Part shown: positions 23,701-36,700 of the stretch, piece after piece
Layout: the number at the start of each line of letters is the position of its first letter
How positions within the stretch are numbered: the stretch's first letter is position 1
Assembly: GCF_050624435.1 (NCBI RefSeq)
Contig: NC_134540.1
Location: 106,979,739-107,043,738, forward strand
Length of the DNA: 64,000 bases
Origin: Tenrec ecaudatus
Lineage: Eukaryota > Chordata > Mammalia > Afrosoricida > Tenrecidae
Direction: 5' to 3'
The notes under the pieces: model-generated
What the model was told of the DNA's origin: nothing
Databases searched by the model: none
The model's input: the letters and a program-made list of their open reading frames with translations, nothing else
Translations under genes and position numbers: made by a program

Positions 23701-24925
23701 AAAAGCTCACAGTAACTTTTTTTTTCAAAGCTATTTAATTTTTTTTATAACAAAACAACCTTATCACTTTCAAAGTAATCTCCATTACACTTAATACATT
23801 TGTCAAATCCACAATTCCATTCTTGGAAACATTTTCCAAACTCATGTTTGGATGTCTGACAGCACCTCCCTCATCTTTTTCTTTGACTTTTCTACAGTCA
23901 AATAGCTGTCCTCTGATGTCCATCTTCATTCACATAAAAAAGGTGGTGCACGGAGCAAGGTGCATGGGGCAAGAGGCATACCTTTTTTTTGTCAAAAACT
24001 GGCACACGGAGATGGCTGCCTGTGCACTGTCAGTCCCCATGTGCCACAAACCAGGCTTTTCTTATTACACAATCTTTTCAGTACCTCTAAATAGAAAGCT
24101 TGATGAAGTCTGACCTAGTGGAACAAACTCCAAATGAACTATGCCCCTCACATAAAAAAAATGAGCAGTCTCCATCTTTGATTTCACTTAACAAACTTTT
24201 TTTGTATGTGTGTGGTGACAATGGTGTGTTCCAATGGCTTGACTGCTTGCTTCTGGGGTCGTTTCGTAATACCATTTCTCATCACCAGTAATGACCTTGG
24301 GTGGGGGGAGGGATGGGTAGCTTTGGAGATGCTCTTCCAAAGCCTGGCACATTTTGTCCATACTTTCCCCTTATCAGTCAGAACCAGAGGCACAAATTTC
24401 ACAGCAGTTCCTTTCCAAGTCTTCCGTTAAAGTTCACAGAACCAAGCTCCACGATAGTCCAGATAACGTTCTCATCTCTTCAATGGTCCATTGTCGGTCT
24501 TCCAGCACAAGTGTACGACTTTTATTTATCCCATCTGTTGGACCTTCAGCATGAGGTTTGTCACCAATCAATAGTTTACCTTTTTTGAAATGAGAAAACC
24601 ACTTTCACTTGAGTTTTTTTTTCTGTAATGCTGTCCTCGTAAGCAGTGTTCAACATCACAAGTTTCTGTGGCATTTTCCTCAAGAAACAAAATGTCATAG
24701 CTACACGCTATTCTCTTAGATCGGCCATCACAAAACATGTTTGAGCAAAACTACTTTGATGAAAACTCAGTGATCAGAGCAGCTTCCCGGGCGATCCCAC
24801 TGCGTGCACTAACTCGCAACGAGCTGCTCAATGCTTGCCTAGCAGGGTGGGGGTGGGGTGTCCACTACTGAAAGTGCTGGCCAGCAGAGCGGAGCTTTCT
24901 TTCTTTTTTTTGGTACCATGAGATC
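23685..24925 (-). mobile_element. Mariner-type DNA transposon, near full length, inactive
   Basis: Minus-strand transposase remnant about 1.24 kb long. Visible landmarks in order: an N-terminal helix-turn-helix-like part (VAMTFCFL near 24700); the catalytic-core block VITGDEKWYYETTPEAS near 24290-24240; the C-terminal FDKCIKCNGDYFESD near 23820-23770. Ends near 23694 (GAGTACCCCCAAAAAGCTC) and 24916 (GGTACCAAAAAAAAG on the minus strand) look like diverged terminal inverted repeats. Several frame breaks prevent function. A Tc1 relative is possible; the GDE block with this C-terminus favours mariner. Confidence 0.8.
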
Positions 24926-24938
24926 AAAGGCCAGCAAT

Positions 24939-25137
24939 TTAACCTCCCTGGCGGTGATCCCGCATGCGGCTCAGGGTAAATGCGAGCTGTGCATTAAAGT
25001 TTATCACACCTGCAATGTGTACTAGAGATTAAAATGAGCAATTTCCTAACAATTACAGGCCAACAATATAAAGCCAAAAATTTTATGCAAAACAACGTAC
25101 CGTTTTGAGTACAAAATTACACCGTCAGGGAGGTTAA
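24939..25137. mobile_element. piggyBac-type MITE with TTAA target duplication
   Basis: A 191-bp element (24943-25133) bounded by TTAA at 24939-24942 and 25134-25137. Terminal inverted repeats are CCTCCCTGGCGGTGATC on the left and CCTCCCTGACGGTGTAA on the right (reverse complement), matching at 15 of 17 positions or fewer outside the first 13. Exact TTAA duplication with CC-starting ends is the hallmark of piggyBac. It has no coding capacity and is complete. Confidence 0.88.
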
Positions 25138-25214
25138 AGCGAAGATGTGACTAGAATTAGAACATATTTCAAAAAACGTTAACAACTTGTGTAGAAACTG
25201 TCAAATGGGAACCT

Positions 25215-27693
25215 GTTATATAAACATTCACTGCATTTTATTAAAACAAATTCCAAGTCGGTTACGTTGTCTAACATTTATACAAATCTTTATTTTAAAA
25301 AATTCCCAGAAAAAAGAGCCACATCTTTTCCCACCCACTCTAGAATTACAAGCTTGCTGATCTAGTCCAGGATCAGGAGGAAATGATGAATTTTCATCTT
25401 GCAGAGTATGGTAGTGACTTATCATGTGTTTGGGTAAGGCCCGGTCATATGTATACCCATGATCCCTAAGGTTGTAGTTCATAAATCCTGACAGAACGGC
25501 ATGGAGCCAATGGAACTTCCTTCGGGAAACTTGTCTATTTCTCGTACCCAAAGGTATTGCTACAGGGCACAGTGGTATGTAAGCCCCAAGGCCTCTGGGT
25601 AGCCATCATAAAATGCCTTCATTGGCTTGTGTGTGCACGATCTCTTCTAACGAAAAAGCTCATGGGAAACAGCACCTGCAGGTTACATGAGCATTGGTAT
25701 CACCCGTCCAGTGCTGTAGCAGCTTTTCCCTATAAGCGCTTTTGTGATTATGCGTCAAGCCCAGTGCTTGTGATGAGAACCAAAGTAGCTCTTTGTGAAA
25801 CCAGGCTATTAACATGAAGCGGAAAGTTAGAGAACACTACTGGGAGACGTAGGTATTTCTCATTGGACATTAAAGACAAGAAATTCAAAATGTCACCAAG
25901 GACATACTCAACTGAGAGAGAAAGGGCTAAAAGGAAACCATCACACGTGGACATTGTTCTTGGCATCAATCCCTCGGCCCAACTGCCCACATGCTACAGG
26001 CATGACGTGCGCGTAAAGAAAATGCCTAACCGCTCGGTTACCCAAACGCATAGCTTTGTAGAGAACAGTCATATAACTCATAACTGTATTAAAACTTGTG
26101 ACTCGAGTTTCGTTTGATGGGTACTGACTGGTCTTCACAAAGGTGGAACTGATTTTTTTTCTCTAGATGAAATACAAGGTATAAGGTAGCTCCAAATATG
26201 ACCTCCCATGCTCCCCAAGAGTCAAAAAGGCACCCCGTGGAAAGCAGTAACGGAGCCGGTTACTCAACAGGCTGACTTGCCATCTTAAGGGTGCAGTGCT
26301 CCCAAGTGAGCAGCATGTCTGGAGAGTACTTGTTACGCACAGCCACGATTCTCCATTCATCCCATTTCTACCCCATTTCAGATTTGGTTTTAAGAAAGTA
26401 ATGCAAATCATTTAAAGAAGAAAGACCTTTAATTTTAAATTCTGATCTACGCATAAAACTCATTTTTATACCACAGTTAAATTTAGTACAAACTATAAAA
26501 ATGTTGACACTGGATTTTTCAACAGAAATCTAGAAAGATCCCTTAGAAAAACTGTTTATTGAAAGAAACAACAGCAAGTCATTTACTGCTATAGGGTAAT
26601 ACATAAAGGAAAACATTCACACATTGTACTGGGTTTGTCAGTCAGTGATTTTAGCCATAATACTGATCGTAAAACGGTTGAAAGTAGTGTGTCGCTCTAG
26701 GGCAATGACAGTTTGCAATGAGAACACAAAGCCAAACCTGTGATCAAATCACAACAATCCTAGCTTAGAAAACACACTTGCCAAGATCTCCAAACTTTAA
26801 AGGACATGAATGCAGGAGGTGGATTACAACTTAGCACGAATTTTAGTGGAAGACGGCAAAAACAAAAATGCTCTGAAACTTTAATTGCACAAGAAAAATA
26901 TAAGGGAAATATACTTGGAGCCATAGCTATTCCTTTAAAAAAAATATCAGATTATTTTTATATTAAAAACATTGAATGAATAAAAGCCAGACAGTACTGA
27001 GTTTCTACACAAGTCCTTTTGTATTTCAATGTGGTTTATTGAGGAGTGAATGAGACTACTGCCAGACACGCCAACGACACTTCACATTCAAGGGCTGGAA
27101 GCTGAAAGCTTGCCAAACTGAGTCACTGCATAAGCCTTCTGGGAAAAGAAAAACCAAACCGAAAGGGACGTCAAATATGAACTCATGCTTGCTGTTTTGT
27201 CTTTAGGATCTTACCCGCCCACCCCTCCCCCCCTTTTGGTTCTACTGGCTTTCAGGGCAGAAGGCTCCTCTCTACCCTCCCTAAGACTCTCACTCCGACG
27301 AACAGAATGAACACTAGGGGTCAAAGTGATTGGTTTTGAGGCAAATCTAGGGTAGTTATCTTGATCTTAAAGCGGGGTCCCCCCTACGTTTTATGTCTAA
27401 TGAGAAAATTAATTTTACTCCCCTTTCCACCTTTGCCACAGGTGGGTTATACCAATAGAAAAATACTCTTCAGTGCTACTGTAGGGCTTACGGGGTATTT
27501 CCTCAGTGGTGCGACAAAAATCCATTGCGACCCCACTCAGAAACGTGCTGCTCTCTTCCTGCTGCGGTGGCTTTGCAGAAGGACGGCCTACACACTATCG
27601 TGCTCTTTTGCTCAAAAACAAAACAAGGAAACCTAAACAAAAGGGTAAACGTTTATTTGGAGTTAGTTTTCTGCTGGGTGGTATTGAGGCCCT
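25215..27693 (-). other. IPO5: IPO5 3' UTR (inferred)
   Basis: About 2.5 kb of AT-rich sequence follows the IPO5 stop on the minus strand and runs to AATAAA motifs at 25237-25242 and 25290-25295 (read on the minus strand). No SINE, RTE or abundant-retroposon copy was recognised inside it, although the DNA on its left is packed with them, which fits a transcribed, constrained UTR. The exact cleavage site is inferred from the signal position only. Confidence 0.7.
25237..25242 (-). terminator. Candidate IPO5 polyadenylation signal
   Basis: AATAAA on the minus strand, about 2.45 kb after the stop codon. A second AATAAA sits at 25290-25295. Cleavage would be expected roughly 15-25 nt further left; whether either signal is used cannot be told from the sequence. 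Confidence 0.55.
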
Positions 27694-27780
27694 TCAAGCA
27701 GAGTTCAGGAGCTCCTGTATGGCTCCCCGCTGCTCGGGACTGAGCTGCCCTATGCATTCAGTCCACAATCCTCCAGACGT
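27694..27780 (-). CDS. IPO5: IPO5 last coding exon, residues 1070-1097 and stop
   Basis: This 87-nt coding part of the terminal exon encodes [17 protein letters not shown] through QELLNSA and ends in TGA at 27694-27696. The acceptor is CCTTAG. The exon continues as the 3' UTR. Confidence 0.97.
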   Translation of the reverse strand, partial: TSGGLWTECIGQLSPEQRGAIQELLNSA

Positions 27781-30700
27781 CTAAGGAAAGAGAACAAAGC
27801 ATTTCCACAGGTTTAGAGAGAGTAGTAATATGTTACTTTAAAAGTACTGTGACTATTATAGTTACATGGGAATATGTCAAAATACTTTTAAGTTTGAAGC
27901 ATTATCATGATAAAGGCAAGAAATCAGTTCATTTCTCTTTTATATATTTAAGAATTTCTTTTATTTGATTACGAAATCTTTCTTCCTAACCCTTAACAGT
28001 TCATTTCTTTAAGGCTCATTTCAGTTAAGCGTTCCTTTGAATTCGGCCGATGAGGTGATACATAAGTCACATGACAAAACCTGTGCCATCTGCTGCTGTG
28101 GGTGGATCCTGATCTTAGCCACCTCCCAGGTCAGAGAGAAATGCCCCACAGGGCTCCAAGGCTGCCACAATCTTTATGGGACTACCCTGCGGTATCATTC
28201 CCTGGAGAATGGCTGCCAGTTAGAAGTTTACCTGCTGTCAATCGCAACCGCTGGGGCCACCTCCACTCATTTGAACCCTACAGCCCACAGCAGAACCACC
28301 CCTTTGACTTTCCGAGGCTGTCAATCTTTAGGGAAGCGGAAAGCCAACGGAGGCTCAAACGGCTAAGAGTCCAAAGAGCAACCCACTAAACTCAAGTCAA
28401 CATTTCTGGAAGCTATAGTTTCATAAATCTTATCAGATATTCATAAAACTAATACATGATGAGCTTGTCCTAATCACCAACTAGAAGGTTCAAAATATCT
28501 CAAATTTAAGAGAAAGGTTTTAGTTCTAATAAACAATGAAAACAGATAAATTATATTACGTGTAACACATTTAAGGCTTGAAGACAAGAAAATATAAAAA
28601 CCATTTCTCAGCCCAACAGGTTTCTTTTTTCTTCTAATGTGAGCCCCAAAAGCTTGCCCCCCGTCACCCCCCGCGTTCTGTAAATGAATCACCAAACTAA
28701 GCTTACCTGTACTTGGCGAACTACATTAGCCAGACGTTTGGCACAAGGATCTTCATGCTTAATTGCCTCATGCATTTCTCCATCTGCAATTATTTTGAAT
28801 ATTTTGGGAAGGTTGGTATTGTTTGGGCCAAGAATGATGGGATGATTACTGGAAAGAGAAAAGAAAATCTTGATAAATGCAACTTGACAAGATTTTTTCT
28901 AACAGTACTCATATGTTAGCACTTCCTTCTTCCACTACAGAAACAGTTTCAAAAAGGCCTTTATAAAACCGGTCATTTCCTAAAATTCAAGTGCCTTGTA
29001 AATGCGGCAGGAAAACAAGCTAATTTTACACTCTTATTCAGTTTCTCCACATGTACATCAGGGGAAACACATGGCTTCGCCCTCAGGACTGCTATTATGG
29101 ACCAATCGACAACACGATGAATTTGTAAGGAGCACTGCTCACTAAAGGAAAACAACAGCTGCACTTCCTCAACACAGCACAATGCTATCTGCACTTGGAT
29201 TACAGCTATGCGCTTAAAAAAAGCACTTTATTGGGGGCTCACAAAACTCTTATTTGCCATCACTGGAGACATTTGCTTTCTACTTGAGCCCTTGGTATCA
29301 GCTTATCTTCCCCTCCTCCCTCCCTCATGAACCCTTGATAATTTATAAGTTATTATCTTTTCATGTCTTACACTGTTCGATGTCTCCCATCACCCACTGT
29401 GCGGTTGTTCATCCACCAGGGAGGAGGGGGTTATATGTAGATCCTTGTGATCGGTTCCCCATCTCCCTCACCTTCCCCTTCCCCTCCGGATAATTGCTAC
29501 TCTCAATATTGGTCCTGAGGGGCTTATCTGTCCTGGATTCCCTGTGTTTCCGCTCTGTACCCAAGCACAAGCTCTGGTCCAGTCGTATTTGTAAGGTAGA
29601 ATTGGGATCATGATAGTGGAGGAGAGAAAACATTAAAGAACTAGAGGAAAGTTGTGTGTTTCACCGGTGTTATGCTGCACCCTGACTGGCTCATCTTCTT
29701 CCTGCAACCCTTCTGTAAGGAGATGTCTAGTTGCCTACAGATGGGCTTTGGGTCTCCACTGTGCACTCCCCCTCATTCACAATATGACTTTTTGTTCTTT
29801 GGTGTCTGATCCTATCGACACCTCGTGATCACACAGGCTGGTGTATGTCTTCCATGTGGGCTCTGTTGCTTCTCAGCTGGATGAGCCCTTGTTTATCTTC
29901 AAGACCCCAGATGCTATATCTTTTGATAGCCAGGCACCATCAGTTTTCTTCACATTTGCTTATGCACTCACTTTGTCTTCAGCGATCGTGTGGGGAAGGT
30001 GAGCATCATGGAATGTCTGGGTAACAGAACAATGTATTCTTACGACCTCAACACACATTTTAGTCACTTCAAAATGATTTCTAAAATATTTCTGAGGTCC
30101 AAAGTATAATGTATTTTGAGAGTAAACTGAGAAAGAAATAAGAGAAAGAAACATAATCCGGTAGTTAACTAAATTTCCAGTCTTTGCCATTAAGAGAATT
30201 TCGAGTAGTTCACTTCTCAGAGAGGTGCTCAGATAAGATGATAAAGTATCGGTTACGTTAGAGGCAGGAGAAGACAAGGAATGGACAGTGTCCCAAAGGA
30301 AAAGATAATGGCTGTAATACTTGATGATGCTAAGTGGGAGAACCCAAACACAGTGTTTTGGCAAACCCGACCTTGAACAGGCATGAAAGAACACATTTCC
30401 CTTCACCGAATTCTACAAAATTCAGGAAATGAGCAGTTGCAATTCTTATGTTCATTCATGAAATCAAAAATAATAATGACAGAAGTCGGTGCCTATTATT
30501 CAGGGAAACCAGATTGAGAGAACTACACAAAGAACAGGTGTGTAAATGTCAGAGTTGTTGAATCCTCCACATTTGCAGCACCTCTTACAAATAAATTACT
30601 CAAGGGCTACAAAGTAGCATTGATGTCAGAGCCCCAGGCCTGACGGAAAAAAAACAACCCTACTGGAACTTTGGAAGGCGAATAACAGCAATGTAACAGG

Positions 30701-33700
30701 GCCAGGTGGCAACACCAGATGGGAACCTTCTTAAGGAATTACTTTCTCTAGTGCTTGCACCCATTGGCTGAACGTAATTTCATACACAAATTCAAAATTA
30801 GGTATCAGTAACACAATCTTAAGCTGTGACATGGTTTCTTAATCTATAGAAACAGGATTGTTATATACATATACACCCAAGAGACTGCACAGTGAAACCT
30901 CAGAGGATTAAGAAGTCAGTGGAGAAAAAAGTGACCGCGTTCTGTTTCTGTGAAGGAAGCAGGACAAGTATGCCTCAGCTCCTGTTTTACCTTTCAATTA
31001 GGTCACAGAGATAATTAAAGGTCTGCACAGCTTCTTCTTTATCTTCGTGAAGTGGAAGCCAGGATAGCCAGTGCGGTAAGACCTCGTCCACATTTACACA
31101 GTCCGGTTTGAATTTCATCATCTTCCCTACTGCTGAGATGCAGTTCTCTGTAGCATTGACATTTTCTTTGGTCCTAGAATCTGCAGCCTGAATAACTCTT
31201 ACCAGCAGTGGAAGGGCTTCTAAAATAAGCATTTGAAAATGGGTCAATTAGAATCTCACTTTCACGCAAATGAACATAAATAGTATTTCTTCTATCTTTG
31301 GTCCAGGTACAGATCAGATGTGGACATGCTTCCCTTCTCTGCTAAATAACCATGACCTGACACTGAAGGGGCTACTGTCCTATCAGTGTTTGTGTGATTA
31401 AGAGCACTTACATTTATAAGACCTGAGACATATAAATTAGGAGGAAGATGGGGCTTTCTACTCTCATGAAGTGTACCGTCTTGGAAACCCACAGGGGCAG
31501 TGTTACCTGTCCTACAGGGCTGCTATGAGTTGGAATCGACTTGATGGCAGTGAGTTTGGTTCTTGGTTTTGAGTGACATAAATGGACAGCCTCTGGATTC
31601 ACACTGGTGACTTGATGACACTTAAGTCTTTTAAGTTTCTGTGTAGGTTTTCAGCTCTGCAGACCTAATGTATGCAACACTTGTGTCTCATCCTGTAGGT
31701 CACTGTCAGCCAGCAGTGATTGGGTGGCAATGGCTCTGGGAGGTGCACAAGCTAACATGCTTGGTCCCTAATGGAAAGGTTGGTAGTTTGAATCTACATA
31801 GAGGTGCCTCAAGACAAGGGCTTAACACATTTTTTTTAGAGAAAGCAACTGTTGAGATTCCATGGACCAGTCATAGTTCTACACGGACCCAAGAGCAGTT
31901 GCTAGCAGCGGGCTAACTTGGAGACGCCTGTTCTACACGAAGACTATGGCCAACACTCAGGATTAAAAGTGAAATTGAACTGAGGGGAGGGAGATACTGG
32001 GTGTGGTGGAAAGGAGGCTGAGCTGTCACCTCATGTGTTAGAGAAAAAAGAAAGCACAAACAGCTGTATGTGTCTGTTTGGGAGAATCCCTGGAATGAAA
32101 CGCATGTAGCCATATAAGCCCAAGTACCTGTACAAAAAGGACGGTAATTATCTCCACCATACTGGGCCATGACTCCCAGGCCATAGGCAGCGGCTTGCCT
32201 GACTTCTGGGCTGTTGTCACATACATATTGGAGCATTGGCCTTAAGAAATACTCTGCATATTTAAACGAGGCTGGGCTACAGTGTTCGATGACATCATCA
32301 AAGATGCACAATCCCCATTGTTTGTCTGGCCAAGGTCTATGTGGACACTGAAAAAAAGACAGCCAATCAAGCTTCTAATATTCAATATACACAATTAGCT
32401 TAGACTGTCATTCTTGACACAGGTAATATCCAAAACCCACCACTACTAACCACTTCTCGCGAGACCTATACCTTAAAACATAATGGATACAGGTGTGTTA
32501 AGACCTGTTCACAAATTCTAATAACATTATGTGCTAGGACAAGCTGACTGCAGCAGTAGCTACACATATAAATTTACTTTAGAAAAATTATCTGATAGTG
32601 ATGCTCTATTTTAAAAAACACATCATTATCAATAAATGTTACATAACTCTTACATTTATATACGGATTCCCCAGATTGTTACAAACAAGGTGTGCACACG
32701 TAAATTATTCCTTAAATTTACTGAGTAAATGCAGTAAACTAAAAAGGTGCACATTAAGCTCAACATGTCAAATCGTATGTAGTGCAACGCAGGTCCATTA
32801 CAGAAACTCAATTGCTGACTAGAGGTGGCACTTACAATTAGGTTGACAATTAACGGAAGCAGCTGCTCAAACCACGGTAACACCTTTTCCTTGTAGCTAC
32901 TGAATATTGAGTGCAAGATGTCCGATACTTTGGTCAGAATATAAACATCATTATCATCCTAAAAACAACAACAAACACCCATTAAAAAGCATCCCACTAG
33001 CATCACTGGCCTTTTTGAAAGTCTAAGGACATAGTGGTGTGTCTTGCAGTGAAGTAACTTCCATGCCCGAGTTGGCGCTACTTACAGGGCTGTGGGATGA
33101 TCAAGTCTGTGGTTAACAATGCACTCACTGCAGCCGTCTTTACTGGCAACAGACCACAAAGCTTATGTTTGGAAAATCTGTCCTAACTCCCCAAGTCCTA
33201 AAGTACAAGTGCTTTCACTCACTACCCATCTCCTACCTCCCATTTTCTGCACTAATGTTCTACTTTTGAAGTGGGGCGGGGGGATGCGATCGCTTGTTTC
33301 CATCACAAGCACGGTGGCATTTGAGGGGATGGTCTCCTGTCATGTGAACAACCCGAGGGGAGTGTCATGAAGGCAGTTAGTTGGACTGGAACATTTTGGC
33401 GCGTGTCCACCATGACGGTCAGATAACAGTGTCCACCCCATGTTAATGGACGTGCTGCCGAAGCGAGCACGCTGTATATTCTGTACCCTAATCACACAGC
33501 CAAGACACGTTTGATACTGTCAAGCGGTTTGCTAATAGAAATAAGGAGGTAGAGAATGCTATCAACCGCTGCCCGTGTTACATCGTGTAAGGAACCTGAC
33601 ACAATTGTGTGATGTAGCAGAAAATGGACTTAACAAGGCTGCGATGTTAAGCGACCGTTTGCCATCGGAGTTTGAGGGTCTTCATCTTTTACACGGTGAT

Positions 33701-36700
33701 AGCACTGGCTTAAGACGGAGCATGTACAATGTGAACTCCAAATGCCTTCCTCTGTGTGAAATACTGCAATAAAACCACACAGCGCCCCAAAGCCAAACAA
33801 GCACCGCACGGTTACGAACGACTGAACTGGACAGTCTTTTGCTAACTATGACCGATAATAACATCAAACTAATCTCTCGGTGGAATTGGGAATTTAAAAG
33901 GTTTCAGATGTAAATGGTCATGCAAATTAAGTTCTGAAGAGAGGACTTTACCTCATCTTGTAGTGACTCTTCAACCTGTTCATCATAGTCTTCATCTTGT
34001 CTTTTAACTAAAACACACCCAAATAAACGTTGTTTTTTTAAATTGTTGCCCAAATGGTCATAAACAAATGCATTCAGAAATAAGAGCTGGGAAACGTACC
34101 TTGGCGCAGTTCTTGGTTTTTAAAATGCTCTTCCAGTTTTGCTTTCAATATTCCTCCCAGCTCCTCGAAGTGCTCGCTGTTAAGGCAGCCGTCTCCCATT
34201 ACCTCAATGCACTACAAACCAGGCCAACAAGAGAGCTGTTTTTGAGTCTGTGTGAACAGCGGCGACACGAACTGAAACAATGGAACGGCTGCGCAGCACC
34301 AAGAAAGTAACTGACCCACCGACTCTGGTGTGTGCTTTGTCACGTCCACTTTCACAGTCAAACAGAGAGAAAGCTAAGCTCCATTGAGAACCACCTGGTA
34401 TTGCTTAAGAGGCACCGGGTTTCTAGTTTAGGGAGATGAACAAATTTGGCGCCAGTTGCTCACCATGGTGAATGTTACCGTCATACAGTTACACGTGTGA
34501 AAATGGCGAATGTTTTATTCAATTACTGCACGAATACACACACAATTACAGAGCACTGAAGAAAGTGTAACTTTGCCCTGGAGGGAGGGGCCTTTTAGGT
34601 GAGGGAATGACATGGACAAAGGCAGGAATTCTTTAGAAAAATAAAAGGAATTTCAGGAATGTGAGTGAGGACAAAGAAAGATATGTAACAAGTCAAGCTG
34701 TGTCACAAGCTGCCTATGGACCTGTGAGCAATCGGATGGCTGAGAGCAACTGAACAGCTAAGAGGAGACTTATGGAGCAGGTCAACAACAAGGCTTTTGT
34801 AATAGTGTGAGAGAAAGGCAAAAACAGACAAAAACCCAAAACAATAAAGACAGATGCAGGTGGGAGATGGCTCATCCAGGCTCATGAGATGTTGGCAACT
34901 AAGGAAGACTAGCACATGAGGGTGACTACGCTTAAAAAAAAAAAAAGATTCTACAAAAATATGAAAATTAAATAAAGATGAAACATGGGAGGTGGAGAGA
35001 AGCGAGAAAAGTAATTTATGCTATTTTGGGGGTGGGGGTGAGGGAGCTTTGAAGAGTTTGTGAGAAAAATTCCACTTTCCCCACAAATTTTCAGAAGCCT
35101 TCTTAAAGCATATATTAAGGCTCACCTTTCCCCCTAATTTATTTAACACAATAAAGGAACACAGGTCTCCACACCTTTCTTCAGGGGAAGAATACCCACC
35201 TTTGCAAAAGAATGCATGATTTCTGAGAGGACGTCGGAATCTGGCTCCGTGCCGATGGCTTTGATGAGAGCGTCACACATAAAATGCCACATCTGCGTGA
35301 GGTAGTCAGGACCTTGGACCCTTGCACATTCCAGGAGAAGTGGCATGGATTCGGCAGCTGCCACTCGGACACGTGATATGATTAAGGAAACGTAATCGCA
35401 AGGAGCCTTCCAAGACGGGCCTGTCCTGCTATTGGCTGTGTTATCAGGAGGGTTAGGTATTCTAACACAGCCACCCAAGAGTTCTGAGTGTTAAACTGAA
35501 CAGACCTACCAGAGGTCTTCCTCTCCACGAGACAAACATTCCTGTCTTTTCTGTCACTTTCCTATCCAAAAACTATAGGTAAACTCAAAATAGTTATCGC
35601 TAAGAAATCAAGTGGAAACTATGAATTTCCTAAAAACATACACCTACAGGGCTCTTCATGCACTAGACTTGTCGTTAAGATGTAATTAAGCTTCTGAGGT
35701 CTTCGTTAAACTCTGCACAGTCCTCTGCCACTGTGCCGGGACACTCTGAGGGGACACTACCACGTGCCTGGACAGGCAACACGCCTCAGCTTGGGCCCAG
35801 GCTCCACCATTCTCTCGTGCTGCCCTGATTGTTCCTGCCTATAAAACTGTGTGTGAGACAGCGGGTGTATAAAGGCATACACATTTATAGGACAGTTAGT
35901 GACAACTGCCGTTATGTGAGGAGCACTGGACTACGATCTACAAGGTTAGAGGTTCGAACAATCACCGCTCCACGGGTAAGAAGTTGTCTGTACCCATAAA
36001 GGTTTACAGCTTCTGAAACCCTACATAGATAGGAGTGCTGAGTCAAAATGGACTTGACAGGGGGTTTGTTTATCTAAGCAGTGCAAACTGTTCATCCACT
36101 TAGTTGCTAACTGAAAAAAAATGAGAGGTTCAAGTTCACAGAGGTGCTTGGGAAAGCCTGACAACAATCTACTTTCTATAACTTAAGTCACTGAGAGTCT
36201 TATGGTATCTAATTCTACTCTGTCACAGATCAGCTTCCCACATCCTAACCACCTCAATAGCAAGTGTTTTTTGAGATAGTGTAAACACCACACAATAATG
36301 GTGACCAACACTTCAGCTACTAGAGTCTAAAACTTGAAAGAAAAAAAAAACCCTTGAAAAGGAGCTACAAGTTTACTAGCTCTAGGCGTTTTATGTTCAA
36401 TCACAGGATATCGTCGTGGAAATAGAATTTCAGTAAAGGGACCATTAGCTTGACAACTTGTTCTGTATACTCCACAAAACCTTCCTTTAACTCCTTAGCA
36501 TAGCACACCTGCAATAAAAAGAGTGGGAGGGAAGGAAGGGAAGATGCAAGTTAGTTTTAAGGTATTAATATTTTAACAAACAGTAAAACTGAAAGAGAAT
36601 GTTGTGTCCTGACTAGAGCTATACTTAAAAAATAATGAGAATTTAAAAATGAAATGGATCACAAAATCATTTTTTGGATCTATTATCTATCAAAAATTTG

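Noticed and set aside
29960-30406. 148-residue minus-strand frame in an IPO5 intron
   Set aside because: It begins in retroposon sequence, has no known motif and does not fit between IPO5 exons.
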